Positions 1-7,594 of a DNA stretch of 19,952 bases are shown piece after piece. The notes beneath the pieces were generated by a model. It searched no databases, had not been told where the DNA came from, and saw only the letters and a program-made list of their open reading frames with translations. The first letter of the stretch is position 1. Each line of letters begins with the position of its first letter. The DNA comes from an uncultured Pseudomonadota bacterium. GTDB taxonomy: Bacteria > Desulfobacterota_B > Binatia > UBA9968. The stretch is from positions 1 through 19,952 of the forward strand of contig CAMLCX010000024.1 of the NCBI GenBank assembly GCA_946478635.1, given 5' to 3'. The translations under genes and the position numbers were made by a program.

Positions 1-51
1 ACGCCCGAGTCCGTGGCTGCGCTGGCGAAGACGTTGTGCGGCAGAACGTAA
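1..51 (+). CDS. 3' end of an unidentified upstream gene (partial)
   Basis: Frame 1 is open from the first base to a TAA at 49-51 and encodes a 16-residue tail, TPESVAALAKTLCGRT. The composition is coding-like (GC-rich third positions), and the following gap before the next gene fits a gene end. The tail is too short to identify. An E1-beta subunit of a 2-oxoacid dehydrogenase is conceivable because an E2 gene lies downstream, but nothing in these residues proves it. Confidence 0.4.
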   Translation, partial: TPESVAALAKTLCGRT

Positions 52-58
52 ATGAATC

Positions 59-147
59 CGTTCAATGTTCCAGGTTCAAAGTTCAAGGTTAAGGTTATTG
101 CGGGGAAGTTTGACCGGCTTTGAACGTTGAACTTTAAACATTGAACG
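59..147. repeat. GTTCAA/TTGAAC-rich imperfect inverted repeat
   Basis: The arm CGTTCAATGTT (59-69) is perfectly complementary to AACATTGAACG (137-147). A second pair, AAAGTTCAA (78-86) with TTGAACTTT (127-135), continues the stem inward. A further TTTGAAC copy at 119-125 could pair alternatively with 74-80. The loop is about 40 nt. The right arm ends exactly where the Shine-Dalgarno sequence of the M24 gene begins (147-153). It could be an interspersed intergenic repeat or a transcript structure near the ribosome binding site. Confidence 0.7.
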
Positions 148-159
148 AGGAGGTTTGTC

Positions 160-1476
160 ATGGGGCTAAAAACCTTCGGCCTGATGGCCGTCGATTGGGA
201 AGAGCGGGTGAATATCGAGCGGTTGCGCCAGGAGCGTTTGGCGCGGGTCAAAACCGCTCTCAAGAAATCGGAGCTCGGCGCGCTGCTCTGCTTCGACATG
301 AACAACATCCGTTATATTACCGCGACTCACATCGGCACCTGGGCGATGGACAAGCTCGTGCGCTTCTCGCTCTTGCCGCAGGATGACGAACCGATTCTCT
401 GGGATTTCGGCTCGGCGGCGCGCCATCACCAGATCTATTGCCCCTGGCTTGGCGAACGCTCGCGCGCCGGCATTTCGACTTTGCGCGGCGCGACCAATCC
501 CGGCTCCGGCCTGGCTGACGACGTTGCGAAGAAAATCAAAGTCGAACTCGAAATGCGCAAATTGCAAAACGAACCGGTCGGCGTGGACGTGATCGAATTG
601 CCCGTGCTGTTCGCGCTGCAAGCTCAAGGGATCAAAGTCGTCGACGGCCAGCAGCTCATGCACGAGGTGAGAAAAATCAAAACGCAGGATGAAATTACAC
701 TGCTCAATGCCGCAACCATGATGGTTGACGCGGCGTATGATGAGCTTTACCGCTTCATGAAGCCGGGCGTTAAAGAGAACGAATGCGTTGGCGTCGTCAG
801 CAAGGTACTCTACGATCTCGGCTCCGAACATGTCGAAGGCGTAAACGCCATTTCAGGCGAGCGTTGCAGCCCGCATCCGCATGTCTATACCGACCGCGTG
901 CTGCGCCCCGGCGATCCGGCATTTTTTGATATCCTGCACAGCTATAACGGCTACCGTACCTGCTACTACCGCACGTTCGCTATCGGGAGCGCATCACCGG
1001 CGATGGTCGATGCTTATAAACGCAGCCGCGATTATATGGATGCCGCGATCAGCATCGTCAAGCCCGGAATCACGACGGCCGATGTCGTCAAGCTCTGGCC
1101 CAAAGCGGAAGAGTTTGGCTTCGCCAACGAAGAAGCTGCTTTCGCTCTGCAGTACGGCCATGGCGTAGGACTCTCGATCTGGGAGAAGCCGATCTTCAGC
1201 CGCCTGGTTTCACTGGATCACCCGGAAGTCATTGAGGAGGGCATGGTATTCGCGCTCGAAACCTATTGGCCGGCATCCGACGGATGGTCCGCCGCTCGTC
1301 TCGAAGAGGAAGTCGTCGTGACCAAAGACGGCTGCGAAGTGATCACCCGTTTTCCCTCCGAAAAGCTTTTGGTCGCCGGCACCCATTATTTTACCACCGG
1401 CGGAGAATTACCGACGACGCGTGAGACGCAATCGAACTTGAATAACCCGGGAGCGTTGGACCGAGTGAAACACTGA
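160..1476 (+). CDS. M24 family (Xaa-Pro peptidase / DddP-like) metalloenzyme
   Basis: The product is 438 residues, the usual length for aminopeptidase P-like or DMSP lyase DddP-like members of M24. The N-terminal creatinase-type domain includes GALLCFDMNNIRYITATH, which resembles the FDxxNIRYxT motif of DddP-type proteins. The C-terminal pita-bread domain starts near residue 180. Visible metal-ligand positions are D257 (FFDILHS), H334 (YGHGVG), E367 (ALETYW) and E382 (ARLEEE). The position 11 residues after D257, normally the second aspartate ligand, is C268 in GYRTCYYRTF. The start at 160 is supported by GAGGAGG at 147-153 with a 6-nt spacer. It heads a run of plus-strand genes (E2, TRAP transporter). 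M24 membership is clear, but the substrate cannot be told and peptidase activity is doubtful given the cysteine. Confidence 0.88.
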   Translation: MGLKTFGLMAVDWEERVNIERLRQERLARVKTALKKSELGALLCFDMNNIRYITATHIGTWAMDKLVRFSLLPQDDEPILWDFGSAARHHQIYCPWLGERSRAGISTLRGATNPGSGLADDVAKKIKVELEMRKLQNEPVGVDVIELPVLFALQAQGIKVVDGQQLMHEVRKIKTQDEITLLNAATMMVDAAYDELYRFMKPGVKENECVGVVSKVLYDLGSEHVEGVNAISGERCSPHPHVYTDRVLRPGDPAFFDILHSYNGYRTCYYRTFAIGSASPAMVDAYKRSRDYMDAAISIVKPGITTADVVKLWPKAEEFGFANEEAAFALQYGHGVGLSIWEKPIFSRLVSLDHPEVIEEGMVFALETYWPASDGWSAARLEEEVVVTKDGCEVITRFPSEKLLVAGTHYFTTGGELPTTRETQSNLNNPGALDRVKH

Positions 1477-1493
1477 GACCGCAATAGCAAATC

Positions 1494-2711
1494 ATGGCAA
1501 CCAACGTGATCATGCCCGCCCTCGGAGTTGCGCAGCAGACCGGAACGCTGCTCAAATGGCTCAAAACCGAAGGCCAATCGGTCTCAAAGGGTGAGCCGCT
1601 CATGGAGATCGAAACCGACAAGGCCACGGTGGAGATCGAAGCGTCGGCTTCCGGCATCTTGACGCGCGTCGCGGCGAAGGCCGGCGATGAAATTCCGGTA
1701 GGGCAAACGATCGCGCTAATCTTGGCGCCAGGCGAAGCTCCGCCGGCTAAGCAAGAAGCGCCCGCGGTTGCTCCGATCTTGCCCCCTCCCCCTCAGGGAG
1801 AGGGTAGGGGTATGGGCCAAGCGACGACGTCGAGAACCAAAACAACGCCAGCTATTTCTACTAGCCCAGGCGGCGGAAGAGTTCTCGCCTCACCCAAGGC
1901 TAAGCGCATCGCTAGAGAACGGGGAATCGATCTCACGTCGCTGCGCGGCAGCGGTCCCGAAGGTAGCGTTCTCGCCGACGACGTTGTGCGCGCTGCGACG
2001 GGTACGCCAACAGTGTCGCCCGCCGCGTCCGTGGAAACGGCGCAAGAACTCATTCCGCTGTCACCGATGCGCCGAATCGTCGGCGAGCGCATGGCGCAAA
2101 GCAAACTGAGCGCGCCGCATTTTTATGTCAGCATCGATGTCGACATGACCGCGGTGCGCAAGCTTCGGGTTGAATGGCGGCAGCGCGGCGGCGAAGTCAT
2201 TCCTTCAATCAATGATTTCATACTTCTGGCGTGCGCCCGCGCGCTCAGGGATTTTCCGGCGGTCAATTCAACTTATACAGGCCAGGGAATTAAACAGCAT
2301 GCCGACATCAACATCGGCATGGCGGTGGCGCTCGACGAGGGACTCGTGGTACCGGTGCTTCGAAACGCGGATCGGTTGAGTTTGACCGAGTTGGCCGCGC
2401 AAAGCCGTGAGTTGATCGACAAGGCGCAAACAAAAAAACTGTTCCCGCTCGACTACGAGGGCGGCACCTTTACCGTGTCGAATCTCGGCATGCTCGGCGT
2501 CGATAGCTTCATTGCCATCATCAATCCGCCGCAGTGCGCGATCTTGGCCGTCGGCCGCGTCGCGCCACGCGTCGTGGTTGAAAACGAAATGTTCGCGATC
2601 AAATCATTGATGACCGCGACGCTCTCAGCCGACCATCGCGTCATTGACGGCGCCATCGGCGCGCGGTTTCTCAAGCAAGTAAAAGAACGATTGGAAAACG
2701 GCCCATTTTAG
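1494..2711 (+). CDS. Dihydrolipoamide acyltransferase (E2 of a 2-oxoacid dehydrogenase complex)
   Basis: This is the E2 core enzyme, which transfers an acyl group from E1 to CoA through a swinging lipoyl arm. The 405-residue protein has one lipoyl domain (about 1-78; lipoylated lysine K43 in EIETDKATVEIEA), a peripheral subunit-binding domain (about 130-167, beginning VLASPKAKRIARERG) and a catalytic acyltransferase domain (about 187-405). The catalytic domain ends in the active-site motif DHRVIDGA with H381 and D385. The linker between the first two domains (residues 97-108) is encoded by a GC-rich imperfect palindrome. There is no clear Shine-Dalgarno sequence before the ATG, which lies 17 nt after the M24 stop. 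E1 and E3 are not in the window, so the substrate (pyruvate, acetoin, branched-chain or other) cannot be assigned. Confidence 0.93.
   Translation: MATNVIMPALGVAQQTGTLLKWLKTEGQSVSKGEPLMEIETDKATVEIEASASGILTRVAAKAGDEIPVGQTIALILAPGEAPPAKQEAPAVAPILPPPPQGEGRGMGQATTSRTKTTPAISTSPGGGRVLASPKAKRIARERGIDLTSLRGSGPEGSVLADDVVRAATGTPTVSPAASVETAQELIPLSPMRRIVGERMAQSKLSAPHFYVSIDVDMTAVRKLRVEWRQRGGEVIPSINDFILLACARALRDFPAVNSTYTGQGIKQHADINIGMAVALDEGLVVPVLRNADRLSLTELAAQSRELIDKAQTKKLFPLDYEGGTFTVSNLGMLGVDSFIAIINPPQCAILAVGRVAPRVVVENEMFAIKSLMTATLSADHRVIDGAIGARFLKQVKERLENGPF
1784..1816 (+). repeat. GC-rich palindromic repeat-like element inside the E2 linker
   Basis: The stretch CCCTCCCCCTCAGGGAGAGGG (written in two parts: CCCTCCCCCTCA then GGGAGAGGG) at 1784-1804 is an imperfect palindrome followed by TAGGGGTATGGG. 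From general knowledge it resembles the CCCTCTCCC-TCAGGGAGAGGG family of short interspersed intergenic repeats of GC-rich bacteria. Read in the E2 frame it gives PPPPQGEGRGMG. In the next frame it gives the LPLRERVGV string typical of spurious ORFs over such repeats. It falls between the lipoyl and subunit-binding domains, where length changes are tolerated. Confidence 0.55.
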
Positions 2712-2754
2712 GATAAAGCGCACAAGCCAATAAACGCTCAGAAAGGAGCATCTT

Positions 2755-3735
2755 ATGAGAAAGTTCTCGTTGTCCGTGGCAGCCATTTTGTTTTGCTTGG
2801 ATCTGTCCGCCGCTGATGCGCAGAAGACGGAGCGGATCACGATGGGAGGAGGTCCGCCGTCTGGGGTGTTCGGCATTTTCGCTACTGGCATCGGAACTTA
2901 CCTGTCGAAGAACGTTGCGGGCCTGGACGTATCGGTCACAGCAACCGGAGGTTCGGTGGAGAACACGCGCCGGGTGAATAGCGGAGATGCTGAGATGGGC
3001 GTTTCCTTCGCCTCGGACGTGCACGAAGCCTATTTCGGATTAGAGCAATTCAAGGATAAACCGCTGACCAATATTCGAGCAATCGGACTCATTTTCTTCG
3101 GCGTGGCGCACGCGATCACCTACGCCGATAGCGGGATCAAGACGGCGAATGATCTCGTCGGAAAGCGCGTCGCCGTCGGCAATCCGGGATCGGGAACCTT
3201 CGCCAGCGCCGAGCGGGTATTTCGCGCCTTGGGAATTTGGGACAAAATCAACCGCATCAATCTGTTGGGAGCGCAAGCCGGCGAGGCGATGGCCGACGGC
3301 AAGGCGGACGCTTTTTTCTGGACCGGTCCGGAGCCTGACCGCGTGACCATGGAAGCGGCGACGAAAAAGCCGGTGCGCGCCATCGACATCTACACGCCGG
3401 CGGCGAAAACCGACTTCTTCAAACAATTTCCTTATTTCGCCCGTTATGTGTTTCCCGCCAACTCCTACAAAGGGATCACCGAGGATACCTCGACCGTCGG
3501 CATCCCCGTCATCTGGTACGCGAATAAGGACGTCGCGCCCGCGCTGGTACAGAAGATGACCGCGGCCGCGTACAGCAAGGAAGGCCACGCCCACATGGTG
3601 ACCGTGCACGCGGGTGCGAAAGACATGGTGCCGCAAAAAGCGCTGCAAGGGGTTACGTTCTCGCTGCACAAGGGCGCCGAGGACCACTGGAAAAGCGCAG
3701 GCATTCAAATTCCGGAAAACATTCGCAGTAAATAG
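2755..3735 (+). CDS. TAXI family TRAP transporter solute-binding protein
   Basis: This is an exported, periplasmic substrate-binding subunit of a TAXI-type tripartite ATP-independent periplasmic transporter, 326 residues long. A signal peptide covers about residues 1-22 (Lys/Arg, hydrophobic core, then SAADA before QKTERI). The mature start ITMGGGPPSGVFGIFATGI, followed by VTATGGSVENTRRVNSGDAEMG, is the hallmark TAXI N-terminal pattern, and NDLVGKRVAVGNPGSGT is the second-lobe pattern. AAGGAG lies 8 nt before the ATG. The fused permease gene starts 6 nt after its stop, so the two form a transport unit. Substrates of TAXI systems vary and the substrate here is unknown. Confidence 0.92.
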   Translation: MRKFSLSVAAILFCLDLSAADAQKTERITMGGGPPSGVFGIFATGIGTYLSKNVAGLDVSVTATGGSVENTRRVNSGDAEMGVSFASDVHEAYFGLEQFKDKPLTNIRAIGLIFFGVAHAITYADSGIKTANDLVGKRVAVGNPGSGTFASAERVFRALGIWDKINRINLLGAQAGEAMADGKADAFFWTGPEPDRVTMEAATKKPVRAIDIYTPAAKTDFFKQFPYFARYVFPANSYKGITEDTSTVGIPVIWYANKDVAPALVQKMTAAAYSKEGHAHMVTVHAGAKDMVPQKALQGVTFSLHKGAEDHWKSAGIQIPENIRSK

Positions 3736-3741
3736 GAATTC

Positions 3742-5643
3742 ATGGCGGAAGCCTCCAAGACACGCGCGCTATCGGGCTACTGGGATATCGCCGTCCGGAT
3801 CATGCTGGGCGGCATCGCCCTATATTATATCTGGGCGTCTACGATCGGCGTCGTATCACTGCAATATTTTCGCGGCATCGCTATCCTTTATAGCCTCGTC
3901 CTTCCATTGCTTCTCTATAAAGGCTGGAAGCGCGACTCTGATAACCGTCCGTCGGTACTCGACCTGATGCTCGCGGCCGGCGCGGCCGCTGGCGTCGTCT
4001 ACTGGATCGTCAACTACGAGCAGATGGCGTATCGCGCCGGCGATTACACCGCGGTAGATGTTTCGATGGGCGTGATCGTGACCATCGTCGCCATCGAAGC
4101 CGCGCGCCGCGTGCTCGGCATGGACATGGCGTTGTGCGCCATTGTGCCGATTGTCTACGCGCTGTTCGGCAACTATTTGCCCTACATCGTCGGCCACAAA
4201 GGTTATTCCGCCCGCCGCATCATCGAGTACGTTTATTTAACCAATGATGGCGTCTTCGGCATCATGGCCGAGGTGCTGGCCGAATTCATCATTCCCTTCG
4301 TCGCCTTCGGCGCATTCCTCGAGCGGGCTGGCGTGGCGAAATTTTTTGTCGACATTGCGCTCGCGGGACTCGGACGGATTGCCGGTGGTCCCGCCCAGGC
4401 GTCCGTCGTCTCGAGCCTGTTGATGGGAACCATCAGCGGGAGTCCGATCGCCGAAACGGTGACCAAAGGACCGATCACCATACCGCTCATGAAAAAGGCC
4501 GGCTTCCCTGGCCACATCGCGGGCGCGGTCGAGGCTGCCGCGTCGACCGGCGCAGCGATCATGCCACCGGTCATGGGCGCGGGCGCGTTCGTGATGTCCG
4601 AGATGACGGGCATTCCGTACGTCGACATTATCAAGGTCGCGACGATCCCCGGACTGCTTTACTTCCTTTCGGTCGGCGTGATGATTTATTTCGAGTCGAA
4701 GAAGCTCGGACTGCGAGGCCTGCCGCGCGAAGAGTTGCCGCGCAGCATGGAAGTCTGGAAGCGCGGCTGGTATCTTTTGCTGCCGATCATTGTGCTCATC
4801 GGCGTGATGCTCGCAGGTTATTCACCGCAGTTCGCGGCGTTCTACGGCATTGTCTTCACCATCGTCGTGAGCTGGTTCCGCAAAGAAACGCGCATGGGCC
4901 CGAAAGAGATCTGGCTGGCTCTCGTGGACGCGGGAAAAAACTGTCTGTTCGTCGCCGCGCTCACCGGCGCGGTGGGAATTCTCATTGGTGTACTGTCGCT
5001 CACGGGAATCATCGTCCGCTTTCCGTACATTCTGGTGGATCTGGCAGGACAGAGCGTTCTACTCACCATCGGCCTGATCGCGTGCGCGACCTTCGTTCTC
5101 GGACTCCCGCTGCCGATCACGGCGACCTATCTCGTGGTCGCCGTGATCGGGGTTCCGGCGCTGATTAAACTCGGCCTTCCGGTCCTCTCTGCGCATCTGA
5201 TCATCTTTTGGCTCGCGCTCGACTCCAATATCACGCCGCCGGTCGCGATGGGGCCGTTCGCCGCGGCAGCGATCGCTCAGGCCGACCCGATGAAAACAGG
5301 CTGGGCTTGTTTTCGTTTCGCCAAAGTCATCTACGTCATGCCGCTGCTTTTCGCTTACACCCACATTCTACTCACCGGTACGCCGGCGCAAAACATCGCG
5401 GCGATTGTGTCGGCGACGCTCGGCATCGTGCTCTTCTCAATCGTCAGCACAGGTTACTTTTACGCGCGCATGAATTTGCTCGAGTGGCTGCTTTTGGCCG
5501 CCGCGACCGTGTTGGCATTCATTCCGTCCTTTACGACCGGCATCGCCGCGGTGATCATTTTCGGCGCTGTCTATTTATGGCAGCGCAAGCGCGCCGCGAA
5601 TCAAATCACTTCCGGCTCAGTCGTCGAGCCGGCGGCCAAATGA
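3742..5643 (+). CDS. TRAP transporter fused permease subunit (TAXI type, DctQM-like)
   Basis: This 633-residue polytopic inner-membrane protein is the size usual for TAXI permeases, in which the small (Q) and large (M) subunits are fused. The N-terminal part (about 1-140) has several membrane segments and the conserved DVSMGVIVTIVAIEAARRVLG. The M-type core has GGPAQASVVSSLLMGTISGS near residues 215-233, SPIAETVTKGPITIPLMKK from 234, and AAASTGAAIMPPVMGAGAF. Together these are typical of the DctM/TAXI permease family. It moves solute with a cation gradient after delivery by the binding protein encoded immediately upstream. Its Shine-Dalgarno sequence (AGGA, overlapping the upstream stop codon) implies translational coupling. 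The stop overlaps the ATG of the Smr gene. Confidence 0.93.
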   Translation: MAEASKTRALSGYWDIAVRIMLGGIALYYIWASTIGVVSLQYFRGIAILYSLVLPLLLYKGWKRDSDNRPSVLDLMLAAGAAAGVVYWIVNYEQMAYRAGDYTAVDVSMGVIVTIVAIEAARRVLGMDMALCAIVPIVYALFGNYLPYIVGHKGYSARRIIEYVYLTNDGVFGIMAEVLAEFIIPFVAFGAFLERAGVAKFFVDIALAGLGRIAGGPAQASVVSSLLMGTISGSPIAETVTKGPITIPLMKKAGFPGHIAGAVEAAASTGAAIMPPVMGAGAFVMSEMTGIPYVDIIKVATIPGLLYFLSVGVMIYFESKKLGLRGLPREELPRSMEVWKRGWYLLLPIIVLIGVMLAGYSPQFAAFYGIVFTIVVSWFRKETRMGPKEIWLALVDAGKNCLFVAALTGAVGILIGVLSLTGIIVRFPYILVDLAGQSVLLTIGLIACATFVLGLPLPITATYLVVAVIGVPALIKLGLPVLSAHLIIFWLALDSNITPPVAMGPFAAAAIAQADPMKTGWACFRFAKVIYVMPLLFAYTHILLTGTPAQNIAAIVSATLGIVLFSIVSTGYFYARMNLLEWLLLAAATVLAFIPSFTTGIAAVIIFGAVYLWQRKRAANQITSGSVVEPAAK

Positions 5644-5936
5644 GCGATCCTGAACCTCCATTCGTTGATCCCATTGTCATTCCCATCGAGGATCATCTCG
5701 ATCTCCATTCGTTCCGACCCAAGGACATCCCGAGCGTGGTCGAAGAATATCTCGAACAATGCAAAGAGGCGGGGTTCAGCGAAGTTCGGCTGATTCACGG
5801 CAAGGGGAAGGGCGTCCAACGAAACATCGTGCGCTCGCTGCTATGCAAACTTCCCGCCGTATTGTCGTATCACGACGGGCCGCTCGAAGCCGGCGGTTGG
5901 GGCGCGACGGTCGTCATTCTCCAAAAAGGGCATTAA
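5640..5936 (+). CDS. Small Smr-domain protein
   Basis: The 98-residue protein is essentially one Smr domain, the nuclease-type domain found at the C-terminus of MutS2 and as stand-alone proteins. The motif LDLHSF (normally LDLHG) begins near residue 20, and the glycine-rich LIHGKGKGVQRNIVRSLL lies near the middle. The end AGGWGATVVILQKGH fits the last strand of the domain. The ATG at 5640 overlaps the permease stop (ATGA), so this start is strongly favoured over earlier starts in the same frame, which would run inside the permease gene. Smr domains act on DNA or RNA. Why one is coupled to a transporter is not evident, and co-transcription may be incidental. A convergent terminator follows. 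Confidence 0.9.
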   Translation: MSDPEPPFVDPIVIPIEDHLDLHSFRPKDIPSVVEEYLEQCKEAGFSEVRLIHGKGKGVQRNIVRSLLCKLPAVLSYHDGPLEAGGWGATVVILQKGH

Positions 5937-5952
5937 GAGTACGGCGCCAAGA

Positions 5953-5986
5953 AAAAGGGGCAAGGAATGACTTCCTTACCCCTTTT
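5953..5986. terminator. Bidirectional rho-independent terminator
   Basis: AAAAGGGG-C-AAGGAA (5953-5967) pairs with TTCCTT-A-CCCCTTTT (5972-5986) around the loop TGAC, with a single C/A mismatch. The A tract on the left and T tract on the right make it work as an intrinsic terminator on both strands. It lies between the convergent Smr and atpE genes, 16 nt past the Smr stop and 23 nt past the atpE stop. Confidence 0.9.
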
Positions 5987-6009
5987 ATTGGATCCGACGC
6001 CTACGGTTG

Positions 6010-6336
6010 TTAGATTTTACCTTGAAGCAAAATCGCGATGACGAAGCCGTAAAGCGCCAAAGCTTCAAGCAACGCAAGAGTCAAGACCAGCGGCAAGAAA
6101 AGCTTTTCGGCGGCGTTAGGATTGCGGCCGATGCTTTCCATTGCGGCCGCGCCCACGCGTCCTTGGCCTAAAGCTGCGCCAAAGGCGGCAATGCCAACAG
6201 CGATTCCAGCTGAAATTGCGATCGCAGCGCCTCGACCTTCACCACCTGCGGCAGCGCCTTCCGCGGCTGCCATAGCAATGCCGGCGGTCAGCATGGTCAT
6301 AGATAGCGTGCCGAAAAATGCAAACAGTCTTTTCAT
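6010..6336 (-). CDS. atpE: ATP synthase Fo subunit c
   Basis: This membrane subunit forms the rotating c-ring of F-type ATP synthase. The 108 residues start with a hydrophobic leader (about 1-24, ending AMAAAEG), as in several deltaproteobacterial c subunits. The mature hairpin helices are about 37-67 and 78-106. The polar loop is ESIGRNPNA and the ion-binding carboxylate is E91 in LLEALALYGF. Q58 in ALGQGRV occupies the position of the Na+-ring glutamine. The second helix, however, reads E-A-L rather than E-S-T, the pattern of proton-driven chloroplast rings, so H+ coupling is likely. A strong AAAGGAGG lies before the ATG. It is the last gene of the minus-strand Fo cluster. Confidence 0.96.
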   Translation of the reverse strand: MKRLFAFFGTLSMTMLTAGIAMAAAEGAAAGGEGRGAAIAISAGIAVGIAAFGAALGQGRVGAAAMESIGRNPNAAEKLFLPLVLTLALLEALALYGFVIAILLQGKI

Positions 6337-6408
6337 CCGTCCTCCTTTCCAGCGATTGATGCCCCCACTCCTCTTTCATCATCTTCCACCAAACGGGCGA
6401 CCGCTTTT

Positions 6409-7200
6409 TTAATGATGTGATGGATGGGCTTCGTGCCCGTGATCTTCGTCATGGCCATGACTGATAGCCAGGGCGACATAGATCATGCTCAACAAGGTAA
6501 AAACAAAGGCCTGAATTACAGAAACCAGGGTGCCCATGGCGTAGAAGGCGACCGGTACAATCACCTTGGTGAGATCAATGAATGCGGTGATTACTTCGTG
6601 ATCGCCCATCATGTTTCCAAAAAGACGCAAAGAGAGCGAAACCGGCCTGAAACCGTGGGAAAAAGCCTCGAGAATGAAAAAGAACACTACCGAAATTAAC
6701 AGCACAGGTAGGAAGGCGATCTTTCCTAAAATACTACTGCCCGGTAAGCTAGTCATGGGACCAAAGAAATGCTTCGCATATGCGGCGCCCTGCTCTCGTA
6801 CACCGATCACGTTATATCCGATAAAAGAACAGAGCGCTAAACCCACGGTGGTGTTCAGATTTCCGGTGGGCGCCGCAAAACCGGGAAGCAGTCCGAGCAA
6901 GTTGCTGGTCAGAATGAATATAAAAAAGGTCGCAAAAAACGGCACATACTTTCTCCCCTGCTTGCCGATGATCTGATCGCTCTGCGTCACCACAAGCTGG
7001 AGCAACAGTTCGGCGATGTTTCGCGAGCCGATCTCAGCGGCGGGCACCGCCGGATCTTGAGCTCTCGCCAAGGCGCTGCGGGCCGCGAGAGCAAATAGCA
7101 CCAAAAGAAATGCAGCAACCAACGCAAAAAAAGTGTGATCACCGATCCCGTGCTGCACAAATTCGGGTAGCAAATTATACCAGGTAAAGGGATGTTCCAT
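6409..7200 (-). CDS. atpB: ATP synthase Fo subunit a
   Basis: This is the stator subunit that carries the proton half-channels next to the c-ring. The 263 residues contain five or more hydrophobic segments. The essential arginine is R192 in SLRLFGNMMGDHEV, and the conserved glutamine of the next helix is Q230 in VIQAFVFTLLSMIYVA. The stretch FATFFIFILTSNLLGLLPGF (about 89-108) is a family hallmark. The start ATG has AAAGGA upstream. The C-terminus is unusually histidine-rich (seven His in the last 17 residues). It lies 13 nt after atpI and 72 nt before atpE. Confidence 0.96.
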   Translation of the reverse strand: MEHPFTWYNLLPEFVQHGIGDHTFFALVAAFLLVLFALAARSALARAQDPAVPAAEIGSRNIAELLLQLVVTQSDQIIGKQGRKYVPFFATFFIFILTSNLLGLLPGFAAPTGNLNTTVGLALCSFIGYNVIGVREQGAAYAKHFFGPMTSLPGSSILGKIAFLPVLLISVVFFFILEAFSHGFRPVSLSLRLFGNMMGDHEVITAFIDLTKVIVPVAFYAMGTLVSVIQAFVFTLLSMIYVALAISHGHDEDHGHEAHPSHH

Positions 7201-7213
7201 TTTCGTCCTTTTA

Positions 7214-7594
7214 CTATTGCGCCTCGGTCTGGAGGGATTTTCGGACAGTTTCTACAACGATTGCCACGATCAACGTCGAAAAGCCCAAAGCAAAGGAGAC
7301 GGCATCCAGATCAAAACGGAAAAACAATGTAGTCAAAAGCGCTAAAAAAATGAGTATCTTTAAAATTAACAACCCGATTCCCGCTTTAACCCGCCCCTTG
7401 CTCGCAAGCGGTGTCAGGACCCAAGCAATACCCACACTCAAGAGCAAAAAATTTATGCCCATAAAAATCCCGCCGGCCAGAAGCGCGGTGGGATCGACCC
7501 ATCTTGCCGGAGCCAAAGCCGCCAAAAGAACCAGCAACAATAGGGTGTGCCACAATTCAATTCGAAGTATCGTTCTTCTGGCCGCTGATTCCAT
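7214..7594 (-). CDS. atpI: ATP synthase subunit I (AtpI-like)
   Basis: This small hydrophobic protein has four predicted membrane segments (residues about 15-28, 36-56, 69-90 and 96-112, counted from the ATG). It is placed as AtpI usually is, directly before atpB. AtpI helps c-ring assembly and Mg2+ supply in some bacteria. Sequence similarity in this family is low, so the call rests on topology plus position. The start ATG at 7594 has GGGAG 4 nt upstream. A TTG five codons earlier (7609) is possible but less likely. The gene overlaps the end of atpZ by 38 nt, implying translational coupling. Confidence 0.75.
   Translation of the reverse strand: MESAARRTILRIELWHTLLLLVLLAALAPARWVDPTALLAGGIFMGINFLLLSVGIAWVLTPLASKGRVKAGIGLLILKILIFLALLTTLFFRFDLDAVSFALGFSTLIVAIVVETVRKSLQTEAQ

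Noticed and set aside
166..831. Long minus-strand open frame opposite the M24 gene
   Set aside because: It is antisense to a well-supported gene, shows no motif, and has shadow-like composition.
1768..2109. Open frame over the E2 gene containing an LPLRERVGV string
   Set aside because: This string is typical of translations across the interspersed palindrome. The E2 frame has clear domains over the same DNA.
5208..5639. Long N-terminal extension of the Smr frame
   Set aside because: It runs inside the TRAP permease gene in another frame and is Arg/His-rich, a shadow pattern. The ATGA overlap at 5640 gives a better start, with a whole Smr domain after it.
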